The notes beneath the pieces were generated by a model that was not told the origin of the DNA, searched no databases, and worked only from the letters and a program-made list of their open reading frames with translations. From assembly GCF_005887555.1 (NCBI RefSeq), contig NZ_VCIA01000001.1:744001-808000 (forward strand): a stretch of 64,000 bases of DNA, given 5' to 3'. Each line of letters opens with the position of its first letter. Within the stretch, counting starts at the first letter, position 1. Below, piece by piece: positions 30,481 to 39,819 of this stretch. The translations under genes were made by a program, and so were the position numbers. The DNA is from Lentibacillus cibarius (GTDB taxonomy: Bacteria; Bacillota; Bacilli; Bacillales; Amphibacillaceae).

Positions 30481-31374
30481 TTATATTTTCAAGAATTTAC
30501 GAACACTCATGACACTTCCCCATACGCCAATAAATACTCCGATAACCAAGATGATTAAAGCAAGCTGCAATGCGAATGGACTAAATGGCAGTATATCGAC
30601 AAAATCGTACGTGATTTTGTCGCTGATGTTATTATCCAAATAATAGTATCCACTCAAAACAGCCATTATAGGTATGATGGCCCCAAGAACCCCGAGCAGC
30701 ATCCCCTCGACAAAGAATGGCCAGCGAATAAATCCATTCGTCGCACCTACCAGTTTCATAATACCGATTTCTCTGCTTCGGGCCATGATTGTAAGTTTAA
30801 TCGTATTCGAAATCAGGAATATCGCGGTGAAAACCAGACCCACGATCAGGACAAGACCAATATTACGGGAATAATCGTTGAAGGTGAACAGCCGTTGGAC
30901 AGTGTCCTTTCCGTAATTGACCTCTTGAATGTTGTCCAATCTATTAATCTCTTTCGCAAGTGCTTCCGTTTCAGAAGGATCCTTCGCTTTTACGACATAG
31001 GCGTGACTAAGCGGGTTGTCCTGTTCAAACATTTTCCATGTATCACCCTCTTCCCCCATATCTTCTATTAGCTTCTCTAGCTGCTCATCTTTGGAGGAAA
31101 AAGTTACTGATCCTACTTCATCTATTTTCTGAATTTCAGTTCGAAGCTCTTTTATGTCGGTTTCTGTAGCGGCACGATCAATAAGCGCATCAATCTGGAC
31201 TTCTTCTTCAAGCCCGCTTGCCATATGATTCAGATTCAGCATTAATGCCAGGAATGCACTGACAAGCATAAGCGTTATTGTTACTGCACCAACGGAAGCT
31301 ACCGTCATCCAACCGTTACGAAAAATGTTCTTCATGCCTTCTCGGAAATGACGTTTTATGGTCCTAAATTTCAT
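30481..31374 (-). CDS. ftsX: Cell-division ABC transporter-like permease FtsX
   Basis: A 297-residue membrane protein with the FtsX layout: one helix near residues 25-48, a large outer domain, then three helices near 170-190, 215-245 and 270-290. FtsEX uses ATP to activate cell-wall hydrolases outside the cell. The ATG at 31374 ([13 protein letters not shown]) has GAGGTGA nine bases upstream. It overlaps the ftsE end by 11 bases. Confidence 0.95.
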   Translation of the reverse strand: MKFRTIKRHFREGMKNIFRNGWMTVASVGAVTITLMLVSAFLALMLNLNHMASGLEEEVQIDALIDRAATETDIKELRTEIQKIDEVGSVTFSSKDEQLEKLIEDMGEEGDTWKMFEQDNPLSHAYVVKAKDPSETEALAKEINRLDNIQEVNYGKDTVQRLFTFNDYSRNIGLVLIVGLVFTAIFLISNTIKLTIMARSREIGIMKLVGATNGFIRWPFFVEGMLLGVLGAIIPIMAVLSGYYYLDNNISDKITYDFVDILPFSPFALQLALIILVIGVFIGVWGSVMSVRKFLKI

Positions 31375-32050
31375 AGCCATATTCACCTCGATGTTCGTCA
31401 CGCACGATTAATCCGTCTTCAATTGCGATTACACGTTTTTTAATCGTGTTGACAATTTCTTTGCTGTGAGTAGCCATAATGATTGTTGTTCCCCTCGCAT
31501 TAATCTCCTCGAATATGCGCATAATTCCCCATGATGTTTCCGGATCCAAGTTACCAGTCGGTTCGTCTGCAATAACAATCCTTGGATGGTTGACTATTGC
31601 CCGGGCAATAGTCACACGTTGCTGTTCACCACCGGAAAGCTCGTCCGGAATAAAGCGTGCCTTATTTTTTAGACCTACCAATTCGAGCACATCCATGACC
31701 CGTTTACGGATATTACGGGGAGATTCTTCAATCACCTCTAGTGCAAACGCAATATTTTCATAGACTGTCAATTTAGGCAAAAGCTTAAAATCTTGAAAGA
31801 TAACACCAATATCCCTTCGTAAAAATGGAACGTTTTTCTCCTTCAGGTTATCCATATCAATGTCATTAATTATTATGCTACCTGATGATGGCTTTGCTTC
31901 CCGATACATGAGTCTGATGAATGTTGATTTACCAGCACCACTCGGGCCAACAATATATACAAATTCCCCCTGGTTAATTTCTATTGAAATGCCATTAAGT
32001 GCTGTAACACCATTGGCATAGGTTTTATGTACGTCTTTCATTTTTATCAT
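31364..32050 (-). CDS. ftsE: Cell-division ATP-binding protein FtsE
   Basis: A 228-residue ABC ATPase. Walker [10 protein letters not shown] is near residue 36, the signature LSGGEQQR near 138, and Walker [13 protein letters not shown] follows. It drives FtsX. The start has AAAGGTGAT upstream, and the promoter is at 32170. The ftsE-ftsX-hydrolase-ctpB-minJ order links division, wall cleavage and sporulation proteolysis. Confidence 0.97.
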   Translation of the reverse strand: MIKMKDVHKTYANGVTALNGISIEINQGEFVYIVGPSGAGKSTFIRLMYREAKPSSGSIIINDIDMDNLKEKNVPFLRRDIGVIFQDFKLLPKLTVYENIAFALEVIEESPRNIRKRVMDVLELVGLKNKARFIPDELSGGEQQRVTIARAIVNHPRIVIADEPTGNLDPETSWGIMRIFEEINARGTTIIMATHSKEIVNTIKKRVIAIEDGLIVRDEHRGEYGYEI

Positions 32051-32169
32051 TTAAAAATCACCTTTTGTTCCATTTTTGGAGTTCACCTGCGCTGTCGATT
32101 CTTCGCAAACAATATACACGCGCGTCGGTTACATTTTTCTTGTTCCGACAAACACACTAATACTTTTCT

Positions 32170-32175
32170 ATTATA
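32170..32175 (-). promoter_or_regulatory. Extended -10 promoter of ftsEX
   Basis: TGTTATAAT on the minus strand has both a perfect -10 box and the TGn extension. It lies about 120 bases before ftsE. No clear -35 box is seen. Confidence 0.6.
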
Positions 32176-32239
32176 ACATTTTTCAGCACAAATTTTAGAC
32201 AAAATTATATTACATTTTGATTTCAATTTTTATACTATC

Positions 32240-32520
32240 TGCTGAATTTACGAATTTTTCAGTTTTTGTTGAGTGCAACGGAAAATAGTGTGAAGTATGA
32301 AGGATGAATAAGACTATTCACTGAATCATACTGTGGAATCACTTAGCTACTGGGATACTGCTTCGCTCGGGCGCTTAAACAGCGATGAATGACTCTTTAT
32401 CCGAGGCACTGTCTCGTTTAGACGCTCATTACAGGACATACACCGGTGCGTTGACATGAATTCCGGGGATACGGTAATGGAAGGCTTGATGCGGCTGGCG
32501 TTTCAGGTTGTAAAAATGAC
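32240..32520. other. Gene-free intergenic stretch with a folded segment
   Basis: Between the ftsE promoter and the cytochrome terminator there is no credible gene. It holds an AGTATGA/TCATACT inverted repeat (about 32296-32332) and a folded block at 32388-32430, where AATGA pairs with TCATT, TCT with AGA, and CGAG with CTCG. GC content looks higher than in neighbouring gaps. It may be a decayed element. Confidence 0.4.
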
Positions 32521-32527
32521 ATAAAAA

Positions 32528-32565
32528 AAGTTTGGCCCATTCCGGTTAAGAAATAGACCAAACTT
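32528..32565 (-). terminator. Terminator after the cytochrome c551 gene
   Basis: AAGTTTGG (32528-32535) pairs with CCAAACTT (32558-32565), with CTATT/AATGG-type pairs inside. Seven Ts follow on the minus strand. Confidence 0.88.
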
Positions 32566-32577
32566 CTGTTTATCGAT

Positions 32578-32937
32578 TTACTTTTTCTCTGCCAACCAAG
32601 ATGCAAGTGCCTGTGCATCTTCATCAGATACATCCTGAGGAGGCATACCATCTTTACCATTTTGAATGATATCAACAATTTCATCCGACGAATAATCCGA
32701 ACCAACTTCTCTTAAATCAGGGCCAGCTCCACCGGAAAGATCTCCACCGTGGCACGAAGCACAGTTGTTTTGGAAAATTTCTTCCGCAGCAGCGGTGGAT
32801 TCACCATTTTCTCCTGCAGGTTCTTCCGTACCGGTGTCACCGTTATCACCATTATCGGTTCCACCGTCATCTCCTCCGCCACAAGCGCCGAGCACAAGCG
32901 CCGTGCCGAACAATATTGATAATAAACCTTTTTTCAT
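32578..32937 (-). CDS. cccB: Cytochrome c551, membrane-anchored lipoprotein
   Basis: A 119-residue lipoprotein with one haem. The lipobox LGAC is near residue 18, followed by an acidic Gly/Asp-rich linker, then haem attachment CASCH and the axial Met in GMPPQD. Small c-type cytochromes of this kind carry electrons to terminal oxidases in Bacillus. In B. azotoformans a cytochrome c551 can feed the CuA NO reductase, so it is a candidate donor for the enzyme at 23.8-25.8 kb. The ATG at 32937 has GGGGG eight bases upstream; a TTG two codons earlier lies between them. Confidence 0.92.
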   Translation of the reverse strand: MKKGLLSILFGTALVLGACGGGDDGGTDNGDNGDTGTEEPAGENGESTAAAEEIFQNNCASCHGGDLSGGAGPDLREVGSDYSSDEIVDIIQNGKDGMPPQDVSDEDAQALASWLAEKK

Positions 32938-32982
32938 ATTCAAATCCCCCTAACATAATTTAGTGAAAAGGCTATCAAGGTT

Positions 32983-32988
32983 ATTATA
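32983..32988 (-). promoter_or_regulatory. Probable -10 box of the cytochrome c551 gene
   Basis: TATAAT on the minus strand, 46 bases before the start. A -35 box is not clear. Confidence 0.45.
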
Positions 32989-33114
32989 ACCTATTTCCAA
33001 AATTTTAAAACCAGTAGAAAAGGAATAATTTCCCGTTGAACATCTTTTAAACCGCATGACGTTCGGGATTTTGGCATATTGTGTCAATTTCATGACTTTC
33101 ATGTGAACGTGCAC

Positions 33115-34216
33115 TTAATCAATTCGCGAGCGTAAATAGGAATCAATAAGGGGATCGATATTACCGTCAACAACCCCTTGTGCATTCCCAATTTCCATAT
33201 TTGTCCGATGATCTTTCACCATTGTATATGGATGGAATACGTAAGAGCGAATTTGACTACCCCAGCCGATTTCCTTTTGCTCACCGCGAATTTCATTTAG
33301 CTCCCGCTGCTGACGGTCTAGTTCGCGCTGGTAAAGTTTGGACCGCAGCATTTTCATAGCTCGCTCGCGGTTTTGTATTTGTGAACGTTCTGATTGACAA
33401 GTGACGACAATCTTTGTTGGCAAGTGAGTAATCCGAACAGCCGAATCAGTTGTATTTACATGCTGTCCACCGGCACCACTCGCCCGATACGTGTCAATAT
33501 TAATGTCTTCATTGTTTATTTCAATATCCACATCATCATCCATTTCCGGTGTCACTTCACATGAAGCAAACGATGTATGACGTCGCCCCGATGAATCAAA
33601 TGGCGAAATCCGAACAAGACGATGAACACCTTTCTCGGCTTTCAAATACCCATAAGCATTATGACCTTTAATCCACAGCGTAACACTTTTAACTCCGGCC
33701 TCATCACCTGGTAGGTAATCAAGTGTTTCAACTGTGAATCCTTTTCGTTCGGCCCAGCGCTGATACATTCGAAGCAAAATGCTCGCCCAGTCCTGTGATT
33801 CCGTACCACCGGCACCAGGGTGTAACTCTAGAATCGCATTATTTTGATCATATGGTTCACTCAACAGCATTTGTAATTCGAATTGATTAATTTCACTGCG
33901 TAACTCGGAAACTTCTTTATCAAGATCGGCAAATAATTCCCGGTCATTTTCCTCTTTCACCAGTTCATAAGATACTTCAAGGTTCTCCAGTTTTCCTTCT
34001 ATTTCCTCGAAGCCTTCTACATAGCTTTTCAGCTGGTTCGATTCATCGATAACTTTTTGCGCTTCATCCTGATTTTCCCAAAATTCAGGAGATGTCATTT
34101 GCATTTCCAGTTCTTTTATCCGTTCCCGTTTGACATCTAAGTCAAAGAGACCCCCTGAAATCATTAATTCGCTTGGCCATTTGTTCCAATTCATTTCCAA
34201 TTTCAACAAGTTCCAT
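33115..34216 (-). CDS. prfB: Peptide chain release factor 2, with programmed +1 frameshift
   Basis: Release factor 2 ends translation at UGA and UAA. The gene starts with ATG at 34216 and reads 24 codons to an in-frame TGA (34142-34144). The slip site is complete: AGGGGG as internal Shine-Dalgarno, then TCT CTT TGA C. A +1 shift at CTT continues with GAC at 34143 for 342 more residues, 366 in all. The tripeptide SPF is in RISPFDSS and the GGQ in GAGGQHVN. It follows secA by 26 bases. Confidence 0.97.
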
Positions 34217-34242
34217 CTGTCTCACCTCATAAAATTAATTGG

Positions 34243-36756
34243 TTATTTCCCATGACAGTGCTTATACTTTTTACCACTGCCACATGGACACGGCTCATTT
34301 CGGCCGGTGCTCTCCGTTTTCACGTAAGGTTTCCGTGTTTTTTTCTTTTCTTCCTGCTCGCCTGAGACAGCTTGTGTATTCTTCACAACTTCCTCACGCT
34401 GCAAGTTATCCCGTATTTGGGCCTTCATTACGTATTTAGCAACTTCTTCCTCAATGTCAATGACCATCTGTTCAAACATCTGAAAGCCTTCAGCCTGATA
34501 TTCCTGAAGCGGATCGTTCTGACCGTATGCACGCAGGTGAATTCCCTGACGAAGCTGGTCCATTTGATCGATGTGATCCATCCATTTGGTATCGACGGTC
34601 CGTAACACAATCACTTTTTCGAACTCACGCATTTGTTCAGGTGATAGTTCCTGTTCTTTTTCGTCATAGCGCTGTTTAACGATAGCCATGATAAAATCGA
34701 TTATTTCTTCAGGTTCTTTACCCTTAATGTCGTCAACAGAAATATCATCGGCGTCTAATAGGTTACCATGCACATACTCGATGATGGTTTCCAGTTCCCA
34801 GTTTTCAGCAAGTTCATCCTGGGTATTCGCTTCCACGACACGCTCAAGTGTTGACTTAATCATGCCTTCCACTATTTCACGGAGATTCTCATTAGCTTCA
34901 ATGACATCAAACCGCTGTTTATAAATGATTTCACGCTGCTGGCGGAGGACATCATCGTAGGAAAGCACCGTTTTACGCGCATCGAAATTATTTCCTTCTA
35001 CTCGTTTTTGGGCAGATTCAACTGCTCGGGAAACCATTTTACTCTCAATTGGCTGGGAGTCGTCCATACCTAGTTTTTCCATCATTGATCGCATGTTTTC
35101 AGACCCGAACCGACGCATCAGCTCGTCTTCCATCGACAGATAGAATTGGGATGAACCAGGATCGCCCTGACGTCCCGAACGTCCACGGAGCTGATTATCA
35201 ATCCGGCGTGATTCGTGACGTTCGGTTCCGATAACAGCCAATCCGCCCAACTCCGTTACACCCTCGCCGAGTTTGATGTCGGTACCGCGGCCGGCCATGT
35301 TCGTTGCAATCGTGACAGCACCTTTTTGTCCGGCATTTTCAATAATTTCCGCTTCACGGTAATGATTTTTAGCGTTCAGGACGTCATGTGGAACGCCTGC
35401 TTTTTTAAGCATCTTGGAAATCAATTCAGACGTCTCAACAGCGACTGTTCCGACTAGGACAGGCTGACCCGCTTCATGCCGTCTTTTAATATCATCAACA
35501 ACAGCACGAAATTTCCCTTCTGCAGTTTTATAGATCATATCCGCCTTGTCATCCCTGATAATCGGTTCATTCGTTGGGATAGCTATAACGTCCATGTTGT
35601 ATATATTGCGGAATTCCTCTTCTTCAGTTTTAGCGGTACCCGTCATACCAGAAAGTTTCTGATACATACGGAAAAAATTCTGGAATGTAATCGAGGCCAG
35701 AGTCATGCTTTCATTCTGGATCTGCAGCCCTTCTTTAGCCTCAATAGCCTGGTGAAGTCCATCGCTATAGCGGCGACCTTTCATCAACCGGCCGGTGAAT
35801 TGGTCCACGATAACGACCTCGCCATCTTGGACAACATAATCAGTATCACGTTGCATCGATGCATGGGCTTTCATGGCCTGGTTAATATGGTGTGTTAGCG
35901 TAACATGATTTAAATCAAACAAATTTTCAATGCCGAAGTAACGTTCTGCCTTATTAATTCCTTCTTCCGTTAATTGCACACCTTTCGTTTTTTCGTCATA
36001 CGTATAGTCTGTCTCATGCTTTAATGTTCGAACAAACGCATTTGCTTGCTGGTACATCGTTGCTGATTTTTGCGCAGTACCTGAAATAATCAATGGTGTT
36101 CGTGCCTCATCAATCAGAATCGAGTCCACTTCGTCAATAATAGCAAAGTTCAATGGGCGCTGTACCATCTGCTCTTTATACAGAACCATGTTGTCACGCA
36201 GATAATCAAATCCAAACTCATTATTCGTTCCATACGTGATATCACTGTAATACGCTTCTCGCTTCTCTTCTTTGGTCATTCCATTGCCGTTCAAGCCAAC
36301 AGTCAGTCCCAAAAAGTTATACAGTTCCCCCATATCGTTTGCGTCACGTCCGGCTAAGTAGTCGTTAACCGTGATGATATGAACACCTTTGCCTGATAGG
36401 GCATTCAAATAAGCAGGCATCGTTGAGGCTAGCGTCTTTCCCTCCCCTGTCTTCATTTCGGCAATATTACCTTCATGCAATGCCACCGCACCCATTAGCT
36501 GAACTGGGAATGGACGCATGCCAAGTACCCGCTTCGACCCTTCTCTTACCACGGCATAGGCCTCTACAAGCATATCGTCTAGTGATTCACCATTCGCATA
36601 CCGTTGTTTAAACTCATCTGTTTTTTGCTTAAGTTCCTCATCAGACAGCTTTTCAATATCAGGTTCTAAAACTTCTATTTGATCTACTTTTTTCTGCAGG
36701 CGATTGAGTTGCTTTTTATTTCCGTCACCAAAAATCTTGGTTAATAATCCAGCCAT
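34243..36756 (-). CDS. secA: Preprotein translocase ATPase SecA
   Basis: An 837-residue motor that pushes unfolded proteins through SecYEG. Visible motifs are KTGEGKT (Walker A), [32 protein letters not shown] and the C-terminal zinc tail [12 protein letters not shown]. It is followed by prfB, as in B. subtilis, but the spacing to hpf is enlarged here by an insertion element. A TATAAT lies at 36800-36805, before a leader of about 40 bases. Confidence 0.98.
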   Translation of the reverse strand: MAGLLTKIFGDGNKKQLNRLQKKVDQIEVLEPDIEKLSDEELKQKTDEFKQRYANGESLDDMLVEAYAVVREGSKRVLGMRPFPVQLMGAVALHEGNIAEMKTGEGKTLASTMPAYLNALSGKGVHIITVNDYLAGRDANDMGELYNFLGLTVGLNGNGMTKEEKREAYYSDITYGTNNEFGFDYLRDNMVLYKEQMVQRPLNFAIIDEVDSILIDEARTPLIISGTAQKSATMYQQANAFVRTLKHETDYTYDEKTKGVQLTEEGINKAERYFGIENLFDLNHVTLTHHINQAMKAHASMQRDTDYVVQDGEVVIVDQFTGRLMKGRRYSDGLHQAIEAKEGLQIQNESMTLASITFQNFFRMYQKLSGMTGTAKTEEEEFRNIYNMDVIAIPTNEPIIRDDKADMIYKTAEGKFRAVVDDIKRRHEAGQPVLVGTVAVETSELISKMLKKAGVPHDVLNAKNHYREAEIIENAGQKGAVTIATNMAGRGTDIKLGEGVTELGGLAVIGTERHESRRIDNQLRGRSGRQGDPGSSQFYLSMEDELMRRFGSENMRSMMEKLGMDDSQPIESKMVSRAVESAQKRVEGNNFDARKTVLSYDDVLRQQREIIYKQRFDVIEANENLREIVEGMIKSTLERVVEANTQDELAENWELETIIEYVHGNLLDADDISVDDIKGKEPEEIIDFIMAIVKQRYDEKEQELSPEQMREFEKVIVLRTVDTKWMDHIDQMDQLRQGIHLRAYGQNDPLQEYQAEGFQMFEQMVIDIEEEVAKYVMKAQIRDNLQREEVVKNTQAVSGEQEEKKKTRKPYVKTESTGRNEPCPCGSGKKYKHCHGK

Positions 36757-36799
36757 TTACAACGCTCCTCATATGGTTTCAACAAAAATACAGCCTTCT

Positions 36800-36805
36800 A
36801 TTATA
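36800..36805 (-). promoter_or_regulatory. Probable -10 box of secA
   Basis: TATAAT on the minus strand, 44 bases before the start. No good -35 box. Confidence 0.45.
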
Positions 36806-36911
36806 GTCCATTACTAATGATAACTCATCTCAAACCGCGTGACAACTGATTGACGCACTGCTCGTGTCACCTTCGCGGCTTCCCGCACTTATTCTACTGT
36901 TAGCCAAAAAG

Positions 36912-36941
36912 AAAGAACAGTCCGGGGATGAACTGTTCTTT
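36912..36941 (-). terminator. Terminator after the 51-residue small gene
   Basis: AAAGAACAGT (36912-36921) and ACTGTTCTTT (36932-36941) pair perfectly around a ten-base loop. CTTTTTGG follows on the minus strand. Confidence 0.88.
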
Positions 36942-36996
36942 CGTCGAGGAATACAGAGGCATAATGAGGATACTTAACAGGAGGGTTATAGAAGTT

Positions 36997-37152
36997 TTAT
37001 GTAAGTGAATAGGTATGCGAACTCCTGTTATTCTTCTCATCTAATTCGTCAAGACGACGATTCGTTGCAGCTATAATTGTTACTAATTGGGCAATGGTTT
37101 GCTCATGTTGCTGCACCTTCCTGACCAATTCATCATACTTACGTTCACTCAC
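36997..37152 (-). CDS. Small charged, probably coiled-coil protein, 51 residues
   Basis: A GTG start at 37152 has AGGGGGG five bases upstream, and a perfect terminator follows 55 bases after the stop. The peptide begins MSERKYDELVRKVQQ and continues with IAATNRRLDELDE, a pattern of heptads. It looks like small Bacillus proteins that share an AATNRRL motif, but I know no function. The insertion element ends only about 60 bases upstream of its start, so its original promoter may be cut off. Confidence 0.7.
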   Translation of the reverse strand: MSERKYDELVRKVQQHEQTIAQLVTIIAATNRRLDELDEKNNRSSHTYSLT

Positions 37153-37229
37153 ATCGTCCCCCCTCGTATATTATGTTTAGGCCCTATCATTTGAGCCCAT
37201 ATTTTCTTACTTTTCCTGCTGGATATAGT

Positions 37230-37531
37230 CAAAAGTCTTGGACGTCCCGTGATGTTCCTAGATAATGGTCTTAGGATCATTTGGGACAATTCTTTTCCCC
37301 CTTGTGGCTAGACCACACGTAAAGACTGTTTCCCAGTGTGCGTTCGGACCTTCCTACTCGCAGGCTGTGCACCCTGAATCTCGAACCTGGGTGTTAGTAG
37401 CCCCAGGGCGGCTTTCGAATCAGGGTTAGTACTTATACACGAGGTTGCTGATCGGCGTTCACACTAGGGATATCTCAGGGCGTCCAAGAAATAGTACCAA
37501 TGATTCTAAATCGAAAGGAGGAGAACCCCCC
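37230..37531 (+). ncRNA. Candidate bridge RNA of the IS110 element
   Basis: This non-coding left end is strongly folded. One hairpin (37244-37287) pairs GTCCC with GGGAC, TGA with TCA and TCCTA with TAGGA. A second (37372-37425) pairs CCCTGA...TCGAA with TTCGAATCAGGG and, inside it, CCTGGG with CCCAGG. IS110 elements encode such a bridge RNA, with loops that pair to target and donor DNA. I could not assign the guide loops. Confidence 0.55.
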
Positions 37532-38761
37532 ATGAAATTATTTGCTGGATTAGATGTTAGTTCTTTTGATATCAAGATTTGTTTGCTGGATGGTGAAGGA
37601 GAAAAGGTTAAATCCTTCACGGTTTCCAATGACCTTCCTGGTGCTAGTGAGCTTCGGGATACTGTTTTGGAATATTTGCGTGATCAGGCTGTTGATACGC
37701 TCAAATTCGGGCTTGAATCCACGTCCGTTTATAGTTTTCATCCATCCATGTTTCTTCATCATGATGAGGCACTCAAAGCACTTGGCGCAGAGGTATTTGT
37801 CATGAATCCAAAACAGATTGCGAACTTTAAAAAGAGTTATAGCGACATGGACAAAACCGATGAAATTGATGCGTTCGTCATCGCCGATTATCTGCGTTTT
37901 GGCCGATTGCCAATGTCTGTTGTCAAAGAGAGCCAATATGTTGCGCTCCAACAGCTTACACGCTCCAGGTATCAGCTAGTTCATCAGGTTACCAAGGAAA
38001 AGCAGCACTTCCTTCAACACTTGAGTTTTAAATGCAATACCTTCAAAGAGGAAGTCGATTCTTCCGTTTTTGGGAATGCCATGATGGAACTGTTTTTCGA
38101 GAAGTTCAGTCTGGATGAACTTGCGCAAATGCCGGTTGAAGATCTAGCTGATTTTCTACAAGAAAAGGGCAGAAATCGCTTTGGTGACCCGGAATGTGTT
38201 GCGAAATCCATTCAGAAAGCCGTTCGTTCTTCTTACCGTCTGGACAAGGTTGTGGAAGACTCTATCGATGTTATTCTTGGTACAACTATCGAAGTCATTC
38301 GCACACTCCAAAAACAGATAAAGGAAATTGATAAAGCAATCGAGCGTATCATGGCTGGACTGCCACAAACGCTTGTCACTATCCCAGGCATCGGGCCCGT
38401 GTTTACTGCGGGAATCATCGCCGAAATCGGCCAAATTGAGCGATTTGATGATGAAACTAAGATAGCCAAATATGCAGGCCTTTATTGGCGAAAGCACCAA
38501 TCAGGCCGCTTCACAGCTGACGACACTTCACTTACGCGTAACGGGAATCAGTACCTCAGATATTACCTGGTTGAAGCCGCCAACTCGGTAAGACGGCACG
38601 TTCCTGAGTATCAAGCATATTACGCGAAAAAATACAGTGAAGTACCTAAGCATCAACACAAAAGAGCACTCGTCTTAACCGCAAGAAAATTAGTGCGTTT
38701 GGTGGATGTGCTACTACGCAATCACCAAATCTACACGCCAAAAAGGAGCGTGAATGCATGA
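37532..38761 (+). CDS. IS110-family transposase (DEDD recombinase)
   Basis: A 409-residue recombinase. The RuvC-like DEDD residues fit Asp8, Glu62, Asp110 and Asp113, in GLDVS, FGLEST and DKTDEIDA. The C-terminal Transposase_20 domain begins near IPGIGPVFTAGIIAEIG (residue 284) and the likely catalytic Ser333 precedes LTRNGNQYLR. It seems intact. The ATG at 37532 has AAAGGAGGAG upstream; earlier in-frame codons fall in the folded left end. It is one of few plus-strand genes here. Confidence 0.93.
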   Translation: MKLFAGLDVSSFDIKICLLDGEGEKVKSFTVSNDLPGASELRDTVLEYLRDQAVDTLKFGLESTSVYSFHPSMFLHHDEALKALGAEVFVMNPKQIANFKKSYSDMDKTDEIDAFVIADYLRFGRLPMSVVKESQYVALQQLTRSRYQLVHQVTKEKQHFLQHLSFKCNTFKEEVDSSVFGNAMMELFFEKFSLDELAQMPVEDLADFLQEKGRNRFGDPECVAKSIQKAVRSSYRLDKVVEDSIDVILGTTIEVIRTLQKQIKEIDKAIERIMAGLPQTLVTIPGIGPVFTAGIIAEIGQIERFDDETKIAKYAGLYWRKHQSGRFTADDTSLTRNGNQYLRYYLVEAANSVRRHVPEYQAYYAKKYSEVPKHQHKRALVLTARKLVRLVDVLLRNHQIYTPKRSVNA

Positions 38762-38795
38762 AGCACAAATAGCTTCTAAATCCTTTTACTGATTA

Positions 38796-38820
38796 CCAGT
38801 AATTTCCATTTATTTACTGG
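38796..38820 (+). repeat. Small hairpin at the right end of the IS110 element
   Basis: CCAGTAA (38796-38802) pairs with TTACTGG (38814-38820), just inside the proposed right end. Confidence 0.4.
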
Positions 38821-38951
38821 TCTAGTTTCCTGATGCCTTTTTTCGCAAAATTGAACCTTGACAATCGAATATTTAGTTATTTTCCTCTTGACATATCACC
38901 GCAGGTCTTTATGGTATGGTTCATTTATACCACGAAACAATCACATAACAC

Positions 38952-39106
38952 CAATTGCCATTTTTGAAATTTGGCTTTTGAATCGACATGTTTCGACATG
39001 GAAATGGCAATTTTCAAGCGTGTTTTTGCATCAATTATCAAAAATAACAGAATAACAGTTGCCAAATTTAAAATTTGGCATTCTGTGTGACAAATTTCGA
39101 CATATT
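38952..39106. repeat. Two diverged 51-bp direct repeats, each with a 19-bp palindrome
   Basis: Copies at 38952-39002 and 39056-39106 are 104 bp apart. Each has GCCA...TGGC as a 19-bp palindrome (38957-38975, imperfect; 39061-39079, GCCAAATTTAAAATTTGGC, nearly perfect). On the minus strand each then has two TGTC boxes ten bases apart, such as TATGTCGAA-A-TTTGTCACA, that resemble Spo0A boxes. The rest of the gap 38833-39170 has no gene I can support. Confidence 0.55.
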
Positions 39107-39167
39107 GGTTGCAAAACTGAAATATAACCCATGATGCCAAGGCTTATGCAGATTTTATATAAATAAG

Positions 39168-39194
39168 AAAAGCGACCCCTTTTGTAGAGGTCGC
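39168..39194 (-). terminator. Terminator after hpf
   Basis: GCGACC (39172-39177) pairs with GGTCGC (39189-39194). TTTTCTTATTT follows on the minus strand. Confidence 0.8.
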
Positions 39195-39267
39195 CGGTAA
39201 ATACGGATCTTTGATGTTTTTACATATCAAGTTAGCTTTCATTTCGCACGTATATGTTCTATTTTGT

Positions 39268-39819
39268 TCAGCTGTTAGGTTCAATCAATCCATATCGGCC
39301 GTCTTTTCTACGGTAGACGACATTCGTGTCACCGGAAATCGCATTGGTAAATACATAAAAAGCATGTCCAAGCATATCCATTTGCAGGACAGCTTCTTCT
39401 GAGTCCATTGGTTTCAGGTCAAATTGTTTTTTACGGACAATGTCTATTTCATCAGACTCGCCTGTTTCATTATCTGCTTCTTTTTCCATTTCAGCAAATA
39501 TATGTTTTGGTGAACCTTCTTGTCTGAATTTACGATTCACTTTCGTTTTGTACTTACGGATTTGACGTTCCAGTTTATCAACAGCGAGATCAATAGCTGC
39601 ATATAAGTCAATATGCTGCACTTCCGCACGGAGCAGCAAATTTGTCATTGGAATCGTTACCTCAATGCGTTGTTCGTCATTATAGACACTTAGATTTACA
39701 TGTACATCGGATGTAGGTGGTGTATCAAAGTATCTCTCCAATTTACCGATTTTCTTTTCTACGTATTCTTGTATTGCTTTTGTCACCTCAATATTTTCAC
39801 CACGGATGTTGTACTTCAT
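39268..39819 (-). CDS. hpf: Long-form ribosome hibernation promoting factor
   Basis: A 183-residue protein. The N-terminal ribosome-binding domain (residues 1-100, NIRGENIEVTKAIQEYVEKKIGKLERYF) is followed by a linker and the C-terminal dimerisation domain (VRKKQFDLKPMDSEEAVLQMDMLGHAFYVF). The long form pairs 70S ribosomes into inactive 100S dimers in stationary phase or stress. The start has AAAGGAGGACAC upstream. It sits next to fliT as in B. subtilis; the neighbour on the other side, secA, is now separated by the IS element. Confidence 0.96.
   Translation of the reverse strand: MKYNIRGENIEVTKAIQEYVEKKIGKLERYFDTPPTSDVHVNLSVYNDEQRIEVTIPMTNLLLRAEVQHIDLYAAIDLAVDKLERQIRKYKTKVNRKFRQEGSPKHIFAEMEKEADNETGESDEIDIVRKKQFDLKPMDSEEAVLQMDMLGHAFYVFTNAISGDTNVVYRRKDGRYGLIEPNS

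Larger units (their letters stand above)
37212..38832 (+). mobile_element. IS110-family insertion element
   Basis: The element carries one transposase gene and a 300-base structured non-coding left end, the IS110-group layout. There are no terminal inverted repeats. TTTCCTG occurs at 37212-37218 and again at 38826-38832 and may mark the recombined core; the limits rest on this short repeat. It lies between hpf and secA, which are neighbours in B. subtilis, and is the only inserted mobile element seen. Confidence 0.7.

Noticed and set aside
32418..32705. Minus-strand reading frame of 95 codons
   Set aside because: It overlaps the cytochrome c551 gene and runs through its terminator; no ribosome site and no family-like sequence.
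38888..38917. Plus-strand TTGACA-N18-TGGTAT promoter for a small RNA
   Set aside because: The -10 box is poor and no plus-strand terminator was found at a sensible distance.
38858..39055. Plus-strand reading frame of 65 codons near the IS right end
   Set aside because: No ribosome site; it crosses the palindromic repeats and looks random.
38925..39140. Minus-strand reading frame of 71 codons
   Set aside because: No ribosome site, and its codons simply read the 51-bp repeats.
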